Source: Sphingobium sp. DEHP117
Lineage (GTDB): Bacteria > Pseudomonadota > Alphaproteobacteria > Sphingomonadales > Sphingomonadaceae
NCBI RefSeq assembly: GCF_030867385.1
Contig: NZ_JAPFBJ010000002.1
Location: 287,001-351,000 of the forward strand
Reading direction: 5' to 3'
Length of the DNA: 64,000 nucleotides
In this document: in pieces, positions 8,906-17,596 of the stretch
Layout: each line of letters begins with the position of its first letter
Numbering within the stretch: position 1 is the stretch's first letter
Position numbers and translations under genes: made by a program
The notes under the pieces: generated by a model
Seen by the model: only the letters and a program-made list of their open reading frames with translations
What the model was told of the DNA's origin: nothing
Databases searched by the model: none

Positions 8906-9319
8906 TTGGACCAACCCACTACAAAGCCGGCAACGCCCTATGAAGCACTGGGCGGCAGCGACGTGATCGAGCGCATTGTGGCTCGTTTCTATGACCTGAT
9001 GGACAACGACCCTGCCTATGCGGATCTGCGCGCAATCCATGCGGAGGATCTGGGGCCGGTGCAGGCGGGCCTGACCCAGTTCCTCAACGCCTGGACAGGT
9101 GGGCCGAAGGACTGGTTCGGGCAGGGCAAATGCGTAATGTCGCTGCACCGCGCCTTTCCGATTTCGGCCGAGATCGGTGACCAATGGGCCGACGCGATGG
9201 CCCGCGCCATTGCGGAACAGCGCACTATCGACCCCGATCTGGGCGAGGCGATGCAGATTCGGCTGGCGCAGATGGCGCGGGCGATGGTCAATCAGCAACA
9301 GGAAGCCGCCGCGAGCTGA
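8906..9319 (+). CDS. Truncated haemoglobin, group II-like
   Basis: 137 aa from a TTG at 8906, or 139 aa from the ATG at 8900. A perfect AGGAGG (8894-8899) touches the ATG with no spacer but lies 6 nt from the TTG, so I prefer the TTG. Family features are YEALGGSDVIERIVARFY (B10 Tyr), WTGGPKDWF, a proximal His in SLHRAFPI and a Trp (G8) in DQWADAMARAI. Truncated haemoglobins bind O2 or NO; a NO/O2-related role is family knowledge. The gene converges on ubiG with 3 nt between stop codons. Confidence 0.87.
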   Translation: MDQPTTKPATPYEALGGSDVIERIVARFYDLMDNDPAYADLRAIHAEDLGPVQAGLTQFLNAWTGGPKDWFGQGKCVMSLHRAFPISAEIGDQWADAMARAIAEQRTIDPDLGEAMQIRLAQMARAMVNQQQEAAAS

Positions 9320-9322
9320 GGA

Positions 9323-10060
9323 TCAGCTATTCCTCCGTGCACAGAGGATATAGTTGAGCTGGATGTTATCGCTCAGCACAAATCCGGTGCGCGGATCAAA
9401 GGTGATGCCGCGCAGGTCGAAGCTCTCCAGCCCCGCATCGGCGAGCAATGACTCCAGCTCGGCGGGCGGCAGGAACTGATTCCAGTTGTGCGTGCCTTTG
9501 GGGATGAAGCCCAGCCCCTCACCCACCGTGATCATGGCGAGGCGCGAGAGCGTGGTGCGGTTGGGCGTTGAGAGGATCATCAGCCCGCCGGGCGCCAGCG
9601 CCTGCGTCAACCCGCGAATGAACAGCGCAGGGTCGCTCACATGCTCGATCACCTCCATGCTGGTGACGAGATCGAAAGCGCCTTCAATGCCGAGCGACTC
9701 GATCCCGGTGGCGCGATAGTCGATCGTCAGCCCCTGTTGCGCGGCATGGGCCTGCGCCGCCGCGATATTTTCCTCTGCCGCATCGATTCCGGTCACCTCG
9801 GCCCCAAGCCGTGCCAGCGGCTCGCACAGCAACCCCGCGCCACAGCCGACATCGAGCGCGCGCCTGCCGTCCAACGGTCGCAAATCCCGCCCGTTCCCGC
9901 CCCAGTGCGAATCCACTGCCGCGCGGATATAGCGCAGGCGCACGGGGTTCAGCTTGTGCAGCATCGCGCTGCTGCCCCTGGGGTTCCACCAATCCTCCGC
10001 CAGCGCGCCGAAATGCCGCGCTTCCGAAGGGTTGATCGTCGTCTCCGGGCTGCTTGCCAT
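9323..10060 (-). CDS. ubiG: Ubiquinone biosynthesis O-methyltransferase UbiG
   Basis: 245 aa, usual length for the family. It is a class I SAM-dependent methyltransferase with motif I ALDVGCGAGLLCEPLARLGAEVTGID and motif FDLVTSMEVIEHV. The N-terminal EARHFGALAEDWWNPRG is characteristic of UbiG. It carries out both O-methylations in ubiquinone synthesis at the inner membrane. The gene is divergent from lysC, with about 90 bp between them. Confidence 0.93.
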   Translation of the reverse strand: MASSPETTINPSEARHFGALAEDWWNPRGSSAMLHKLNPVRLRYIRAAVDSHWGGNGRDLRPLDGRRALDVGCGAGLLCEPLARLGAEVTGIDAAEENIAAAQAHAAQQGLTIDYRATGIESLGIEGAFDLVTSMEVIEHVSDPALFIRGLTQALAPGGLMILSTPNRTTLSRLAMITVGEGLGFIPKGTHNWNQFLPPAELESLLADAGLESFDLRGITFDPRTGFVLSDNIQLNYILCARRNS

Positions 10061-10152
10061 ATCGGTCCTTGCTGACTATAGCGGCGCGGTTTTTCACAGC
10101 GGAGGGCGCTCGCCTCTCCGCCTCCTAACGGCAAATGGGTCTGGCAGCAAAT

Positions 10153-11409
10153 ATGGCGCGCATAGTCATGAAATTCGGTGGCACCTCGATGGCGGGGATG
10201 GAGCGAATTCGCAATGTGGCCGCGCGCGTCAAATATGTGGCCGACCAGGGCAACGAAGTGGCGGTAGTCGTGTCCGCCATGGCGGGCGAGACAGACCGGC
10301 TGGTCGGTTTCTGCAAGGAGGCCAGCCCACTCTATGACCCCGCCGAATATGACGTTGTGGTGGCAGCAGGCGAGCAGGTGACGAGCGGGCTGCTGGCGAT
10401 GACGCTCAAGGCCATGGGCGTCGATGCGCGCAGCTGGCTAGGTTGGCAGCTGCCGATCCGCTCGGGCGAGGCACATGCCAAGGCACGGATCGAGACGATC
10501 GAGACGGACGCGCTGCTCGCCGCGATGGGCAAGGGGCAGGTCGCCGTCATCCCCGGCTTTCAGGGGATGATGGAGGATGGCCGCGTATCCACGCTGGGTC
10601 GTGGCGGGTCCGACACCTCGGCCGTGGCGGTGGCTGCGGCGGTGAAGGCGGACCGCTGCGACATTTATACCGATGTCGACGGCGTCTACACCACCGACCC
10701 GCGCATCGTCAGCCGCGCGCGCAAGCTCAAGATGGTCACCTATGAAGAGATGCTGGAGCTGGCCTCCGTCGGCTCCAAGGTGCTTCAGACCCGCTCGGTT
10801 GCCCTCGCCATGAAAGAGAATGTGCGGGTGCAGGTGCTCAGCTCGTTTGCGGACCCCGCTCAGGATGAATTGCCCGGCACGCTGATCGTCGGCGAAGAGG
10901 AAATAGAAGGAAGCGACATGGAACGTCAGCTCATCACCGGTATCGCGGTCGACAAGAATGAGGCCAAGGTCATCGTAACGCGTGTTCCGGACAGGCCTGG
11001 CGCGGTTGCGAGCATCTTTGGCCCGCTTGCTGACGCCAGCATCAACGTGGACATGATCATCCAGAATGACAGCAAGGACACCGCCGAAACGGACGTGACC
11101 TTCACTGTACCGCGCGCGGACCTCGCCCGTAGCGTCGACATATTGGAGAGCCGCAAGGCTGAAATCGGGTTCAACCGCCTGATCACCGACACGGAAATCG
11201 CAAAGGTGAGCGTAGTCGGCGTCGGCATGCGCAGCCATGCAGGCGTCGCGGCCATCATGTTCAAGACGCTGGCCGAGCGCGGCATCAACATAGAGGCGAT
11301 CTCGACCAGCGAGATCAAGGTTTCTGTGTTGATCGACGAGGACGAAACCGAGCTGGCCGTGCGCGTGCTTCACACCGCATACGAGCTGGACGCGGAGCAG
11401 GCAGCTTGA
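10153..11409 (+). CDS. lysC: Aspartate kinase
   Basis: 418 aa from the ATG at 10153 (MARIVMKFGGTSMAG); another ATG six codons earlier is possible. The amino-acid kinase domain has KFGGTSM and GRGGSDTSAVAVAAAVKAD. Two C-terminal ACT domains (from about residue 265) suggest feedback control by lysine and threonine. The enzyme makes aspartyl phosphate, the first step toward lysine/diaminopimelate, threonine and methionine. Its stop overlaps the likely TTG start of the next gene. Confidence 0.95.
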   Translation: MARIVMKFGGTSMAGMERIRNVAARVKYVADQGNEVAVVVSAMAGETDRLVGFCKEASPLYDPAEYDVVVAAGEQVTSGLLAMTLKAMGVDARSWLGWQLPIRSGEAHAKARIETIETDALLAAMGKGQVAVIPGFQGMMEDGRVSTLGRGGSDTSAVAVAAAVKADRCDIYTDVDGVYTTDPRIVSRARKLKMVTYEEMLELASVGSKVLQTRSVALAMKENVRVQVLSSFADPAQDELPGTLIVGEEEIEGSDMERQLITGIAVDKNEAKVIVTRVPDRPGAVASIFGPLADASINVDMIIQNDSKDTAETDVTFTVPRADLARSVDILESRKAEIGFNRLITDTEIAKVSVVGVGMRSHAGVAAIMFKTLAERGINIEAISTSEIKVSVLIDEDETELAVRVLHTAYELDAEQAA

Positions 11410-12425
11410 GCCCTGCGCTCGGCGCGCTGATGGCGCGCGGCACCGCGCTGCTCGGATCCGAGGTCGCGATCATCTGCGGCGCGATGAGCTGGGTAAGCGA
11501 GCGGAACCTCGTCGCCGCCGTCAGCAATGCGGGCGGCTTTGGCCTCATCGCCTGCGGGGCGATGACACCGGAGCTGCTGGATACCGAGATCGCGGCAACC
11601 AAGGCGCTCACCGCCAAGCCCTTCGGCGTCAACCTCATCACCATGCACCCGCAGCTGATGGACCTTATCGCCGTGTGCGCGAAACATGGGGTGACGCATA
11701 TCGTGCTGGCGGGCGGTTTGCCGCCCAAGGGCAGCATCGAGGCGATCAAGGCCAGAAATACTGGGAATGGCGGGGCGAAAGTGATCTGCTTCGCACCCGC
11801 GCTGGCGCTGGCGAAGAAGCTGGTCCGGTCCGGCGTCGATGCGCTGATCATCGAGGGCATGGAGGCCGGCGGGCATATCGGCCCGGTGGCAACGAGCGTG
11901 CTGGCGCAGGAGATTTTGCCGGAACTCGCCTCAGAGCTGCCGATCTTCGTTGCGGGCGGCATCGGGCGGGGCGAGGTGATTGCCTCCTACCTGAAGATGG
12001 GCGCGGCAGGCGTTCAACTCGGCACCCGCTTCGTCTGTGCGACCGAGAGCATTGCCCACCCCGATTTCAAGAAGGCGTTCATTCGCGCCAACGCCCGCGA
12101 CGCGGTTGCCAGCGTACAGATAGACCCGCGTCTGCCGGTCATCCCCGTGCGGGCACTCAAGAACGCGGGGACCGAGGCATTCACCGCCAAGCAGCGCGAA
12201 GTGGCGCAGATGCTGGATGACGGCAAGGTCGACATGATGGCCGCGCAGCTCGAGATAGAGCATTACTGGGCCGGCGCGCTGCGCCGCGCGGTGATTGACG
12301 GCGATGTCGAGAACGGATCGCTAATGGCGGGGCAATCGGTCGGGATGGTGAGCCGGGAGGAACCGGTCGCCGCCATCCTTGCCGAGCTGATCGGGCAGGC
12401 TGAGGCCGCGCTTGCGGCAGGCTGA
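11406..12425 (+). CDS. Nitronate monooxygenase-like FMN oxidoreductase
   Basis: 339 aa from a TTG that overlaps the lysC stop by 3 nt, with GGAG about 8 nt upstream; an ATG at 11430 is an alternative without a Shine-Dalgarno sequence. The TIM-barrel flavoprotein features are CGAMSWVSERNLVAAVSNAGGFG, the EAGGHIGPVAT loop with the family's catalytic His, and the phosphate-binding FVAGGIGRG and MGAAGVQLGTRF. The family includes 2-nitropropane dioxygenase/nitronate monooxygenase, FabK and many enzymes of unknown substrate. The tight overlap with lysC suggests coupled translation but no obvious shared pathway. Confidence 0.85.
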   Translation: MSPALGALMARGTALLGSEVAIICGAMSWVSERNLVAAVSNAGGFGLIACGAMTPELLDTEIAATKALTAKPFGVNLITMHPQLMDLIAVCAKHGVTHIVLAGGLPPKGSIEAIKARNTGNGGAKVICFAPALALAKKLVRSGVDALIIEGMEAGGHIGPVATSVLAQEILPELASELPIFVAGGIGRGEVIASYLKMGAAGVQLGTRFVCATESIAHPDFKKAFIRANARDAVASVQIDPRLPVIPVRALKNAGTEAFTAKQREVAQMLDDGKVDMMAAQLEIEHYWAGALRRAVIDGDVENGSLMAGQSVGMVSREEPVAAILAELIGQAEAALAAG

Positions 12426-12499
12426 GCGACGTCTTCAGAAGATTTAAAGCATTTCCGGCTATGCGCCTTCCCACCGATATAGGTGAGGAAGGAAAAGAC

Positions 12500-12871
12500 G
12501 TGGCAAACGTCGACATGGTAGAACAGATCAATAACGCCATCGGCGCCCATGGCGCGTGGAAGCTGAAGCTGCGGGTGGCGATGTCCAGCGGGGTCAGCGA
12601 AATCGACCCGGACAGGGCATGCCGGGACGACAAATGCCCCTTCGGCCGCTGGATCCACGGCGAGACCATCGACCCCGTAACCAAGCAGGGCAAGCCCTAT
12701 CAGGTGGTGCGCCGCCTGCACGCGGAGTTCCACCAGAGCGCCGCCAATGTGCTGCGCCACGCCATCAGCGCCCGCACGGCCGAGGCAGAGCATCTGTTCA
12801 CAGGCGAATTCGCTGAGCGATCGGACAAGCTGGTGAGGGCTCTCGCCAAATGGAAGGGTGAGCTGCTTTAG
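12500..12871 (+). CDS. Stand-alone CZB (zinc-binding chemoreceptor-type) protein
   Basis: About 123 aa from the GTG at 12500, which has AGGAAGGA some 6 nt upstream; the frame is open to an ATG at 12461. It matches the CZB domain: an N-terminal His in AIGAHGAWKLKLR, then RACRDDKCPFGRWI (C-P-F-G-R-W) and LHAEFHQSAANV with paired His. These form the 3-His/1-Cys zinc site described for chemoreceptors and diguanylate cyclases that sense zinc or hypochlorite. No other domain or membrane helix is present, so it would be a soluble zinc/oxidant-binding protein with an unknown partner. Confidence 0.82.
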   Translation: MANVDMVEQINNAIGAHGAWKLKLRVAMSSGVSEIDPDRACRDDKCPFGRWIHGETIDPVTKQGKPYQVVRRLHAEFHQSAANVLRHAISARTAEAEHLFTGEFAERSDKLVRALAKWKGELL

Positions 12872-12967
12872 GCAAAGCGCCGTTTAGGCTGGCTTAAGTC
12901 CAAACTGGTCCGGCATGGGACCAGCAACCCCTTGGCATCTCAGTGCGCTTTCTGATAGCCATGCCCC

Positions 12968-15241
12968 ATGCCTGACACACCCGCCGCCGCTGCCCGCCAG
13001 ATACTCATCCGCCTGCATGAGGTGATGGCCGCACGCACCAACGCTCAGGTCAAGCTGAACAAGGTGGTGGAGATCATCGGCGAGGCGCTCTCCAGCGAGG
13101 TCTGCTCCGTCTATCTGCTGCGCGAAGGTGTGATGGAGCTGTTCGCCACCCGCGGGTTGAAGCAGGAGGCGGTGCACGTCACCCGCCTCGCGCCCGGCGA
13201 GGGTCTGGTCGGCACTATCGCCAAGAATGTCGAGACGCTGAACCTCGATGAAGCGGCGGCGCACCCCGATTTCGCCTATCGCCCGGAGACGGGAGAAGAC
13301 CTGTTTCACAGCTTTGCCGGGGTGCCGATCGTCCGTCGGGAGAAGGCGGTCGGCGTGCTGTGCGTTCAGCATGTCGACCCGCGCCGCTATGAAGAGGTCG
13401 AGATCGAGGCTCTTCAGACTGTGGCGATGGTTCTCTCAGAGCTGATAGCCAATGCCGGGCTGGCCGATGAAGGGCCGAGTGACGTACGCATCGGAGGCAC
13501 AGGGACGCAAATCGTCTCCGGCTTGCAGCTCGTCATGGGCATGGCGCGGGGACAGGCGGTGTTTCACCAGCCGCGCATCACCATCGAGCATACGGTGGCG
13601 GAAGACGTGGAGGCGGAGCGCGCTCGCGTCTATTCGGCCTTCACCAAGATGCGCGAACAGATTGACACCCTTGGAAGTACATCCGAATTTGGCGTGGATG
13701 GCGAGCATCAGGAGGTGATCGCAACCTACAAGATGTTTGCCTATGACGAGGGCTGGTCGAGGCGTATCAACGAGGCGATCGACAGCGGCCTTACCGCCGA
13801 AGCGGCAATAGAGCGCGTGCAGCAGCGCACCCGCATGCGCATGCGCCAGATCGACGACCCGCTGTTGCAGGACCGCATGCACGATCTGGAAGATCTCTCC
13901 AATCGTCTGCTGCGCATCGTCTCCGGCCAGCTCGGCACGGCGGCGCAGCTGGGCCTGCGGCAGGACGCCATCCTGATCGCCCGCAATCTCGGGCCGGCCG
14001 AGCTGCTGGAATATGACCGGCGGCGGCTCAAGGGGGTGATCCTGGAGGAGGGTTCGCTTACCGCCCACGTCATCATCGTTGCACGCGCAATGGGCGTGCC
14101 GGTGCTCGGCCGGGTGCGCGACGTGCGGCATCTCATCAACGAGGGCGACCTCATCCTGATGGATGTGACCGAGAACCGGCTGTTCATCCGCCCCTCGCCC
14201 GACATGGACGAGGCATTCGAGAGCAAGCTGCAGCTCGGCCAGAAGCGCCGCGCCAAGTTCGCCGAAATGCGCGAGCTACCCGCCGTTACCAAGGACGGCG
14301 TAAAGATCGAGCTGATGGTGAATGCCGGGCTGCGCGACGACGTCGCCGCGCTCGACGTGACAGGCGCGGACGGCATCGGCCTGTTCCGCACCGAGTTCCA
14401 GTTCCTCGTTTCCGCCACCATGCCCCAGCGCGAGCGGCAGCAGCGGCTCTATCGCGACGTGATGGATGCGGCGGGAGACCGCCCCGTGATCTTCCGCACG
14501 CTCGACATCGGCGGCGACAAGGCGCTCCCCTACCTCCATCATGACGACGACATGGTGGAGGAAAACCCCGCCATGGGCTGGCGCGCGATGCGCCTCAGCC
14601 TGGAGCGCGACGGCTTGATGAAGGCGCAGGCACGCGCGCTGCTGGAGGCAGCGGCAGGACGCACGCTGTATGTTATGTTCCCGATGATCTCCGAACCGTG
14701 GGAGTTCGAAGCCGCCCGGGCGCTGTTCGAGCATCAGCGGCAATGGCTGATTGAACGGCGCAAGATGCTGCCTGCCAGCATTAAATATGGCGCGATGCTG
14801 GAGGTGCCCGCGCTGGCCGAGGTGTTGGACATATTGTTGCCCCAGCTCGATTTTCTTTCGATAGGCACCAACGACCTGACCCAGTTCCTGTTCGCGGCGG
14901 ACCGCGCGCACCCCAAGCTCGCCGAGCGCTATGACTGGCTCAGCCCTGCAATCCTGCGCTTTCTGAACCGCATCGTGCGGGCGAGCGAGGCTGCGAAGGT
15001 GCCTGTCGGCGTATGTGGCGAGATGGGCGGGCGCACGCTCGAGGCCATGGCGCTTGTCGGACTGGGCATTCGCCGCCTGTCGATCACCCCCGCGTCGGTC
15101 GGCCCGGTGAAGGCCATGATCCGCTCGCTGGAACTGGCCCCCCTTGGCGAAAAGATCCAGCAAATGCTGACCAAGGCACCCGCCAACATGCGGCAGGCAC
15201 TGCTCGACTATGCCACAGAGGCACTGGTTGACCTGAACTGA
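12968..15241 (+). CDS. ptsP: Phosphoenolpyruvate-protein phosphotransferase PtsP (EI-Ntr)
   Basis: 757 aa, close to E. coli PtsP. The N-terminal GAF domain (about 20-165) precedes an enzyme I module. The phospho-histidine domain contains GSLTAHVIIVARAMGVPVLG with the active-site His. The PEP-binding barrel contains GADGIGLFRTEFQFL, FRTLDIGGDKALPYL and a C-terminal PVGVCGEMGG. It starts the nitrogen PTS, passing phosphate from PEP to NPr and EIIA-Ntr, a regulatory rather than sugar-transporting chain. The GAF domain is where glutamine is sensed in characterised homologues. No NPr gene is visible nearby. Confidence 0.95.
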   Translation: MPDTPAAAARQILIRLHEVMAARTNAQVKLNKVVEIIGEALSSEVCSVYLLREGVMELFATRGLKQEAVHVTRLAPGEGLVGTIAKNVETLNLDEAAAHPDFAYRPETGEDLFHSFAGVPIVRREKAVGVLCVQHVDPRRYEEVEIEALQTVAMVLSELIANAGLADEGPSDVRIGGTGTQIVSGLQLVMGMARGQAVFHQPRITIEHTVAEDVEAERARVYSAFTKMREQIDTLGSTSEFGVDGEHQEVIATYKMFAYDEGWSRRINEAIDSGLTAEAAIERVQQRTRMRMRQIDDPLLQDRMHDLEDLSNRLLRIVSGQLGTAAQLGLRQDAILIARNLGPAELLEYDRRRLKGVILEEGSLTAHVIIVARAMGVPVLGRVRDVRHLINEGDLILMDVTENRLFIRPSPDMDEAFESKLQLGQKRRAKFAEMRELPAVTKDGVKIELMVNAGLRDDVAALDVTGADGIGLFRTEFQFLVSATMPQRERQQRLYRDVMDAAGDRPVIFRTLDIGGDKALPYLHHDDDMVEENPAMGWRAMRLSLERDGLMKAQARALLEAAAGRTLYVMFPMISEPWEFEAARALFEHQRQWLIERRKMLPASIKYGAMLEVPALAEVLDILLPQLDFLSIGTNDLTQFLFAADRAHPKLAERYDWLSPAILRFLNRIVRASEAAKVPVGVCGEMGGRTLEAMALVGLGIRRLSITPASVGPVKAMIRSLELAPLGEKIQQMLTKAPANMRQALLDYATEALVDLN

Positions 15242-15268
15242 GGGCGTCAAGCCGAGAAGTTAACAGGT

Positions 15269-15298
15269 TTGACAGCCAAAAAAGGCGCATTTTATACC
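15269..15298 (+). promoter_or_regulatory. Candidate sigma-70 promoter upstream of the RodZ-like gene
   Basis: TTGACA (15269-15274), 18 nt, then TATACC (15293-15298). The -35 box is perfect and the -10 matches 4 of 6. It lies in the 239-bp space after ptsP and would give the RodZ-like transcript a leader of about 175 nt. The rest of this space shows no gene. Confidence 0.45.
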
Positions 15299-15480
15299 CC
15301 CCTGCGCGATTAACGGCGCGACTCCGACGATGAGGCGCTTATGCTCTCGTTGACAGTTTCGCCTGCGCGTGGGAGTTTTCATGCGGTCCATCAGCGTCAT
15401 GACTCTCACCGGGGTGGGGACAAGAGGGCAAGGGACATAACAAGAGGTCGCAACAGCGGCCCCTGTGTAGGGGCGAGGAC

Positions 15481-16533
15481 GTGAATGACATTGTTCTGGA
15501 CTTTGAGCGCGCAGCCGGGATGATACCGGATCGGCCAGGCGACATATTGCGCGCCGCCCGCGAAGAGCGGGGCATGACGATCGCTCAGGTCGCGGAAGTC
15601 ACCCGTATCGCACAGCGGCAGCTGGAAGCCATAGAGCGCAGCGATTTCGCTTCGCTTCCCGGCACGCCCTATGCAGTCGGCTTCGCCCGCGCCTATGCAC
15701 GTGCCGTCGGCGCCGATGAAGTGGACATTGCCCGCGGCGTGCGCGAGGAGCTGGGCGCCGCCGATCCGTCCGACCGCTACGAGATGTTCGAGCCGGTCGA
15801 CCCGGCACGCATCCCTCCGCGCAAGCTGGCCTGGGCATCCGCTCTTCTCGCGCTGATCCTCGGCACATTCTACGCGGTGTGGCGCACACAGTTCTTCTCC
15901 GCATCCACCGATCAGGAGGTGTCGGACCTTGCCAACCGCGCAAGCGAGCAAACGACGGCGACGCAGGCACAAGGGCCGGCCGCACCCACCCCGCCTCCGC
16001 TGGCAAGCGGCCCGGTGGTGCTGACCGCCAGGCAGGACGTATGGCTGCGCATTTATGACGCGGCGGGTGTGCGCCTGCTCGAAAAGCAGATGAAGCAGGG
16101 CGAGAGCTATACGGTGCCCGCGCAGGCTAACAATCCGATGATCCTTACCGGGCGGCCCGATGCGCTGGTGGTGACTGTGGGCGGTAAGCCGGTGGCGCCG
16201 CTCGGCCCGCCGGAAAAGACGATCGCGGACGTGCCCATCAGCGCCGCCGCCTTGCTGGCCCGGCCCGCCGCGCAGACCTCCGGAGCACCAGCCACCTCAG
16301 AGCGGGCCGAACCCGCGCCCGCGCCGACAACAGGCGCCGCTCCTGCGCGCCCGGCGGCGAGAGCACCAGCCACCTCAGAGCGGGCCGAACCCGCGCCCGC
16401 GCCGACAACAGGCGCCGCTCCTGCGCGCCCGGCGGCGAGAGCACCCGTTTCCCTCAGCCCCGCGACGCAGCGCGTGCTTGACGATGCCGCGTCTGCCGCC
16501 ACGCCCGCCGGGGCGCAGCCCGCAGCCCAGTAA
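15481..16533 (+). CDS. RodZ-like helix-turn-helix membrane protein
   Basis: 350 aa, GTG start. It has a cytoplasmic HTH (about 18-85: ILRAAREERGMTIAQVAEVTRIAQRQLEAIE), one membrane helix (about 117-137), a Pro/Ala-rich linker and a DUF4115-type C-terminal domain (about 175-260: LTARQDVWLRIYDAAG, LEKQMKQGESY). This is the RodZ layout, a partner of MreB in cell-shape control. The Ala/Pro tail after the C-terminal domain contains two identical 26-residue repeats encoded by a perfect 78-bp tandem duplication. An mreB-like gene is present at 56.5 kb but not adjacent. RodZ function is inferred from architecture. Confidence 0.8.
   Translation: MNDIVLDFERAAGMIPDRPGDILRAAREERGMTIAQVAEVTRIAQRQLEAIERSDFASLPGTPYAVGFARAYARAVGADEVDIARGVREELGAADPSDRYEMFEPVDPARIPPRKLAWASALLALILGTFYAVWRTQFFSASTDQEVSDLANRASEQTTATQAQGPAAPTPPPLASGPVVLTARQDVWLRIYDAAGVRLLEKQMKQGESYTVPAQANNPMILTGRPDALVVTVGGKPVAPLGPPEKTIADVPISAAALLARPAAQTSGAPATSERAEPAPAPTTGAAPARPAARAPATSERAEPAPAPTTGAAPARPAARAPVSLSPATQRVLDDAASAATPAGAQPAAQ
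16285..16440 (+). repeat. Perfect 78-bp tandem duplication inside the RodZ-like gene
   Basis: Two head-to-tail copies, 16285-16362 and 16363-16440, with no base difference that I can find. Each codes for 26 residues starting APATSERAEPAPAPTTG, so the frame is kept. Identity at every third codon position argues for a very recent duplication. Confidence 0.93.
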
Positions 16534-16624
16534 AATCTCGCGGGGGCGAGCCGCGCCTTCCTTCCCTTTTCCCACGGGCCTGTTTATGGTGCCCGCACGT
16601 CATTTCTCCGGGGTTGGTTCTGTC

Positions 16625-17596
16625 ATGCGTTATATCACCACTGGGTTTTCGGCCTTTTGCCTGGCGACCAGCACTCTGGCGCTGGCGAGCAACGCGGCGG
16701 CGGCCGAGCCTGTAGTGCCGATCGACAAGCGGGTCGACCGGCTGGAGAAAGAAGTGCGCGCGGTCCAGCGCAAGGTGTTCCCCAATGGCGCTCCGGTCGA
16801 GCCGGACATCACGGCCGCCGCGCCCGAGGCTGCTCCCGCCGCTCCCGCTTCCACGCCCGTCAGCGACCTTATCGCACGGGTCACGGCACTGGAAAGCCAG
16901 CTCGCCACGCTGACCGGCCAGACAGAGCAGAACAGCTATAAGCTCAAGGTGCTGGAGCAGAAGTTCGAGGAAATGAAGGCGCAGCTGATGCCGCCAGCGG
17001 TCGACGCAGCGCCCACAGCCGCTGCACCTGCAGCCGCCGCGCCGGCACTGGCGGCAGCCACTCAGGCACCGGTGCGCAGTCCAGCCCCCGCCGCCGCTCC
17101 GGCCAAACCCGCAACGCCGCCCAAAGTGACGCCCGCCAGGCCTTCCGTCGCGGACGAAGCGCGCAAGGCAGCCGTCGCCGCGATCGAACGGCCGGACACT
17201 GGCGATGCCGCGAACGACTCCTATACATATGGATTCCGCTTGTGGAGCGCCAAATTCTATCCCGAAGCGCAAGTGCAGCTGAAGACCACGGTCGAGAAAT
17301 ATGGCAATACGTCGGTCGGCAGCCGCGCGCAAAATCTCCTTGGCCGCGCCTATCTCGACGACGGTAAGCCTGCGCTTGCCTCGGTCGCGTTCTATGAGAA
17401 TTACCGCACGCGGCCAGACGGTGACCGCACGGCACAGAGCCTTGCCTATCTGGGCGAGGCGTTGATCCAGCTGAAGAAGCCGGCGGACGCCTGCAAGGTC
17501 TATGACGAACTGACCAAAAGCTATGGCACCTCGCTGGCGTCCGACCTGCGCACGATGATGGAGAAGGGCCGCGTCCGTGCCAAGTGCGGCGCCTGA
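16625..17596 (+). CDS. Tol-Pal system protein CpoB/YbgF-like
   Basis: About 323 aa from the ATG at 16625, chosen because a Sec signal peptide (MRYITTGFSAFCLATSTLAL, then ASNAAAA) starts there; the frame is open further upstream. After the signal come a short coiled coil (DKRVDRLEKEVRAVQRKV), a second coiled segment, an Ala/Pro-rich linker and a C-terminal TPR region (YTYGFRLWSAKFYPEAQVQL and repeats). CpoB/YbgF coordinates the periplasmic Tol-Pal machine with peptidoglycan synthesis at division. The tol-pal genes themselves are not in the window. tilS overlaps its 3' end. Confidence 0.88.
   Translation: MRYITTGFSAFCLATSTLALASNAAAAEPVVPIDKRVDRLEKEVRAVQRKVFPNGAPVEPDITAAAPEAAPAAPASTPVSDLIARVTALESQLATLTGQTEQNSYKLKVLEQKFEEMKAQLMPPAVDAAPTAAAPAAAAPALAAATQAPVRSPAPAAAPAKPATPPKVTPARPSVADEARKAAVAAIERPDTGDAANDSYTYGFRLWSAKFYPEAQVQLKTTVEKYGNTSVGSRAQNLLGRAYLDDGKPALASVAFYENYRTRPDGDRTAQSLAYLGEALIQLKKPADACKVYDELTKSYGTSLASDLRTMMEKGRVRAKCGA

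Noticed and set aside
15350..15355. A second TTGACA before the RodZ-like gene
   Set aside because: No -10-like hexamer at proper spacing.
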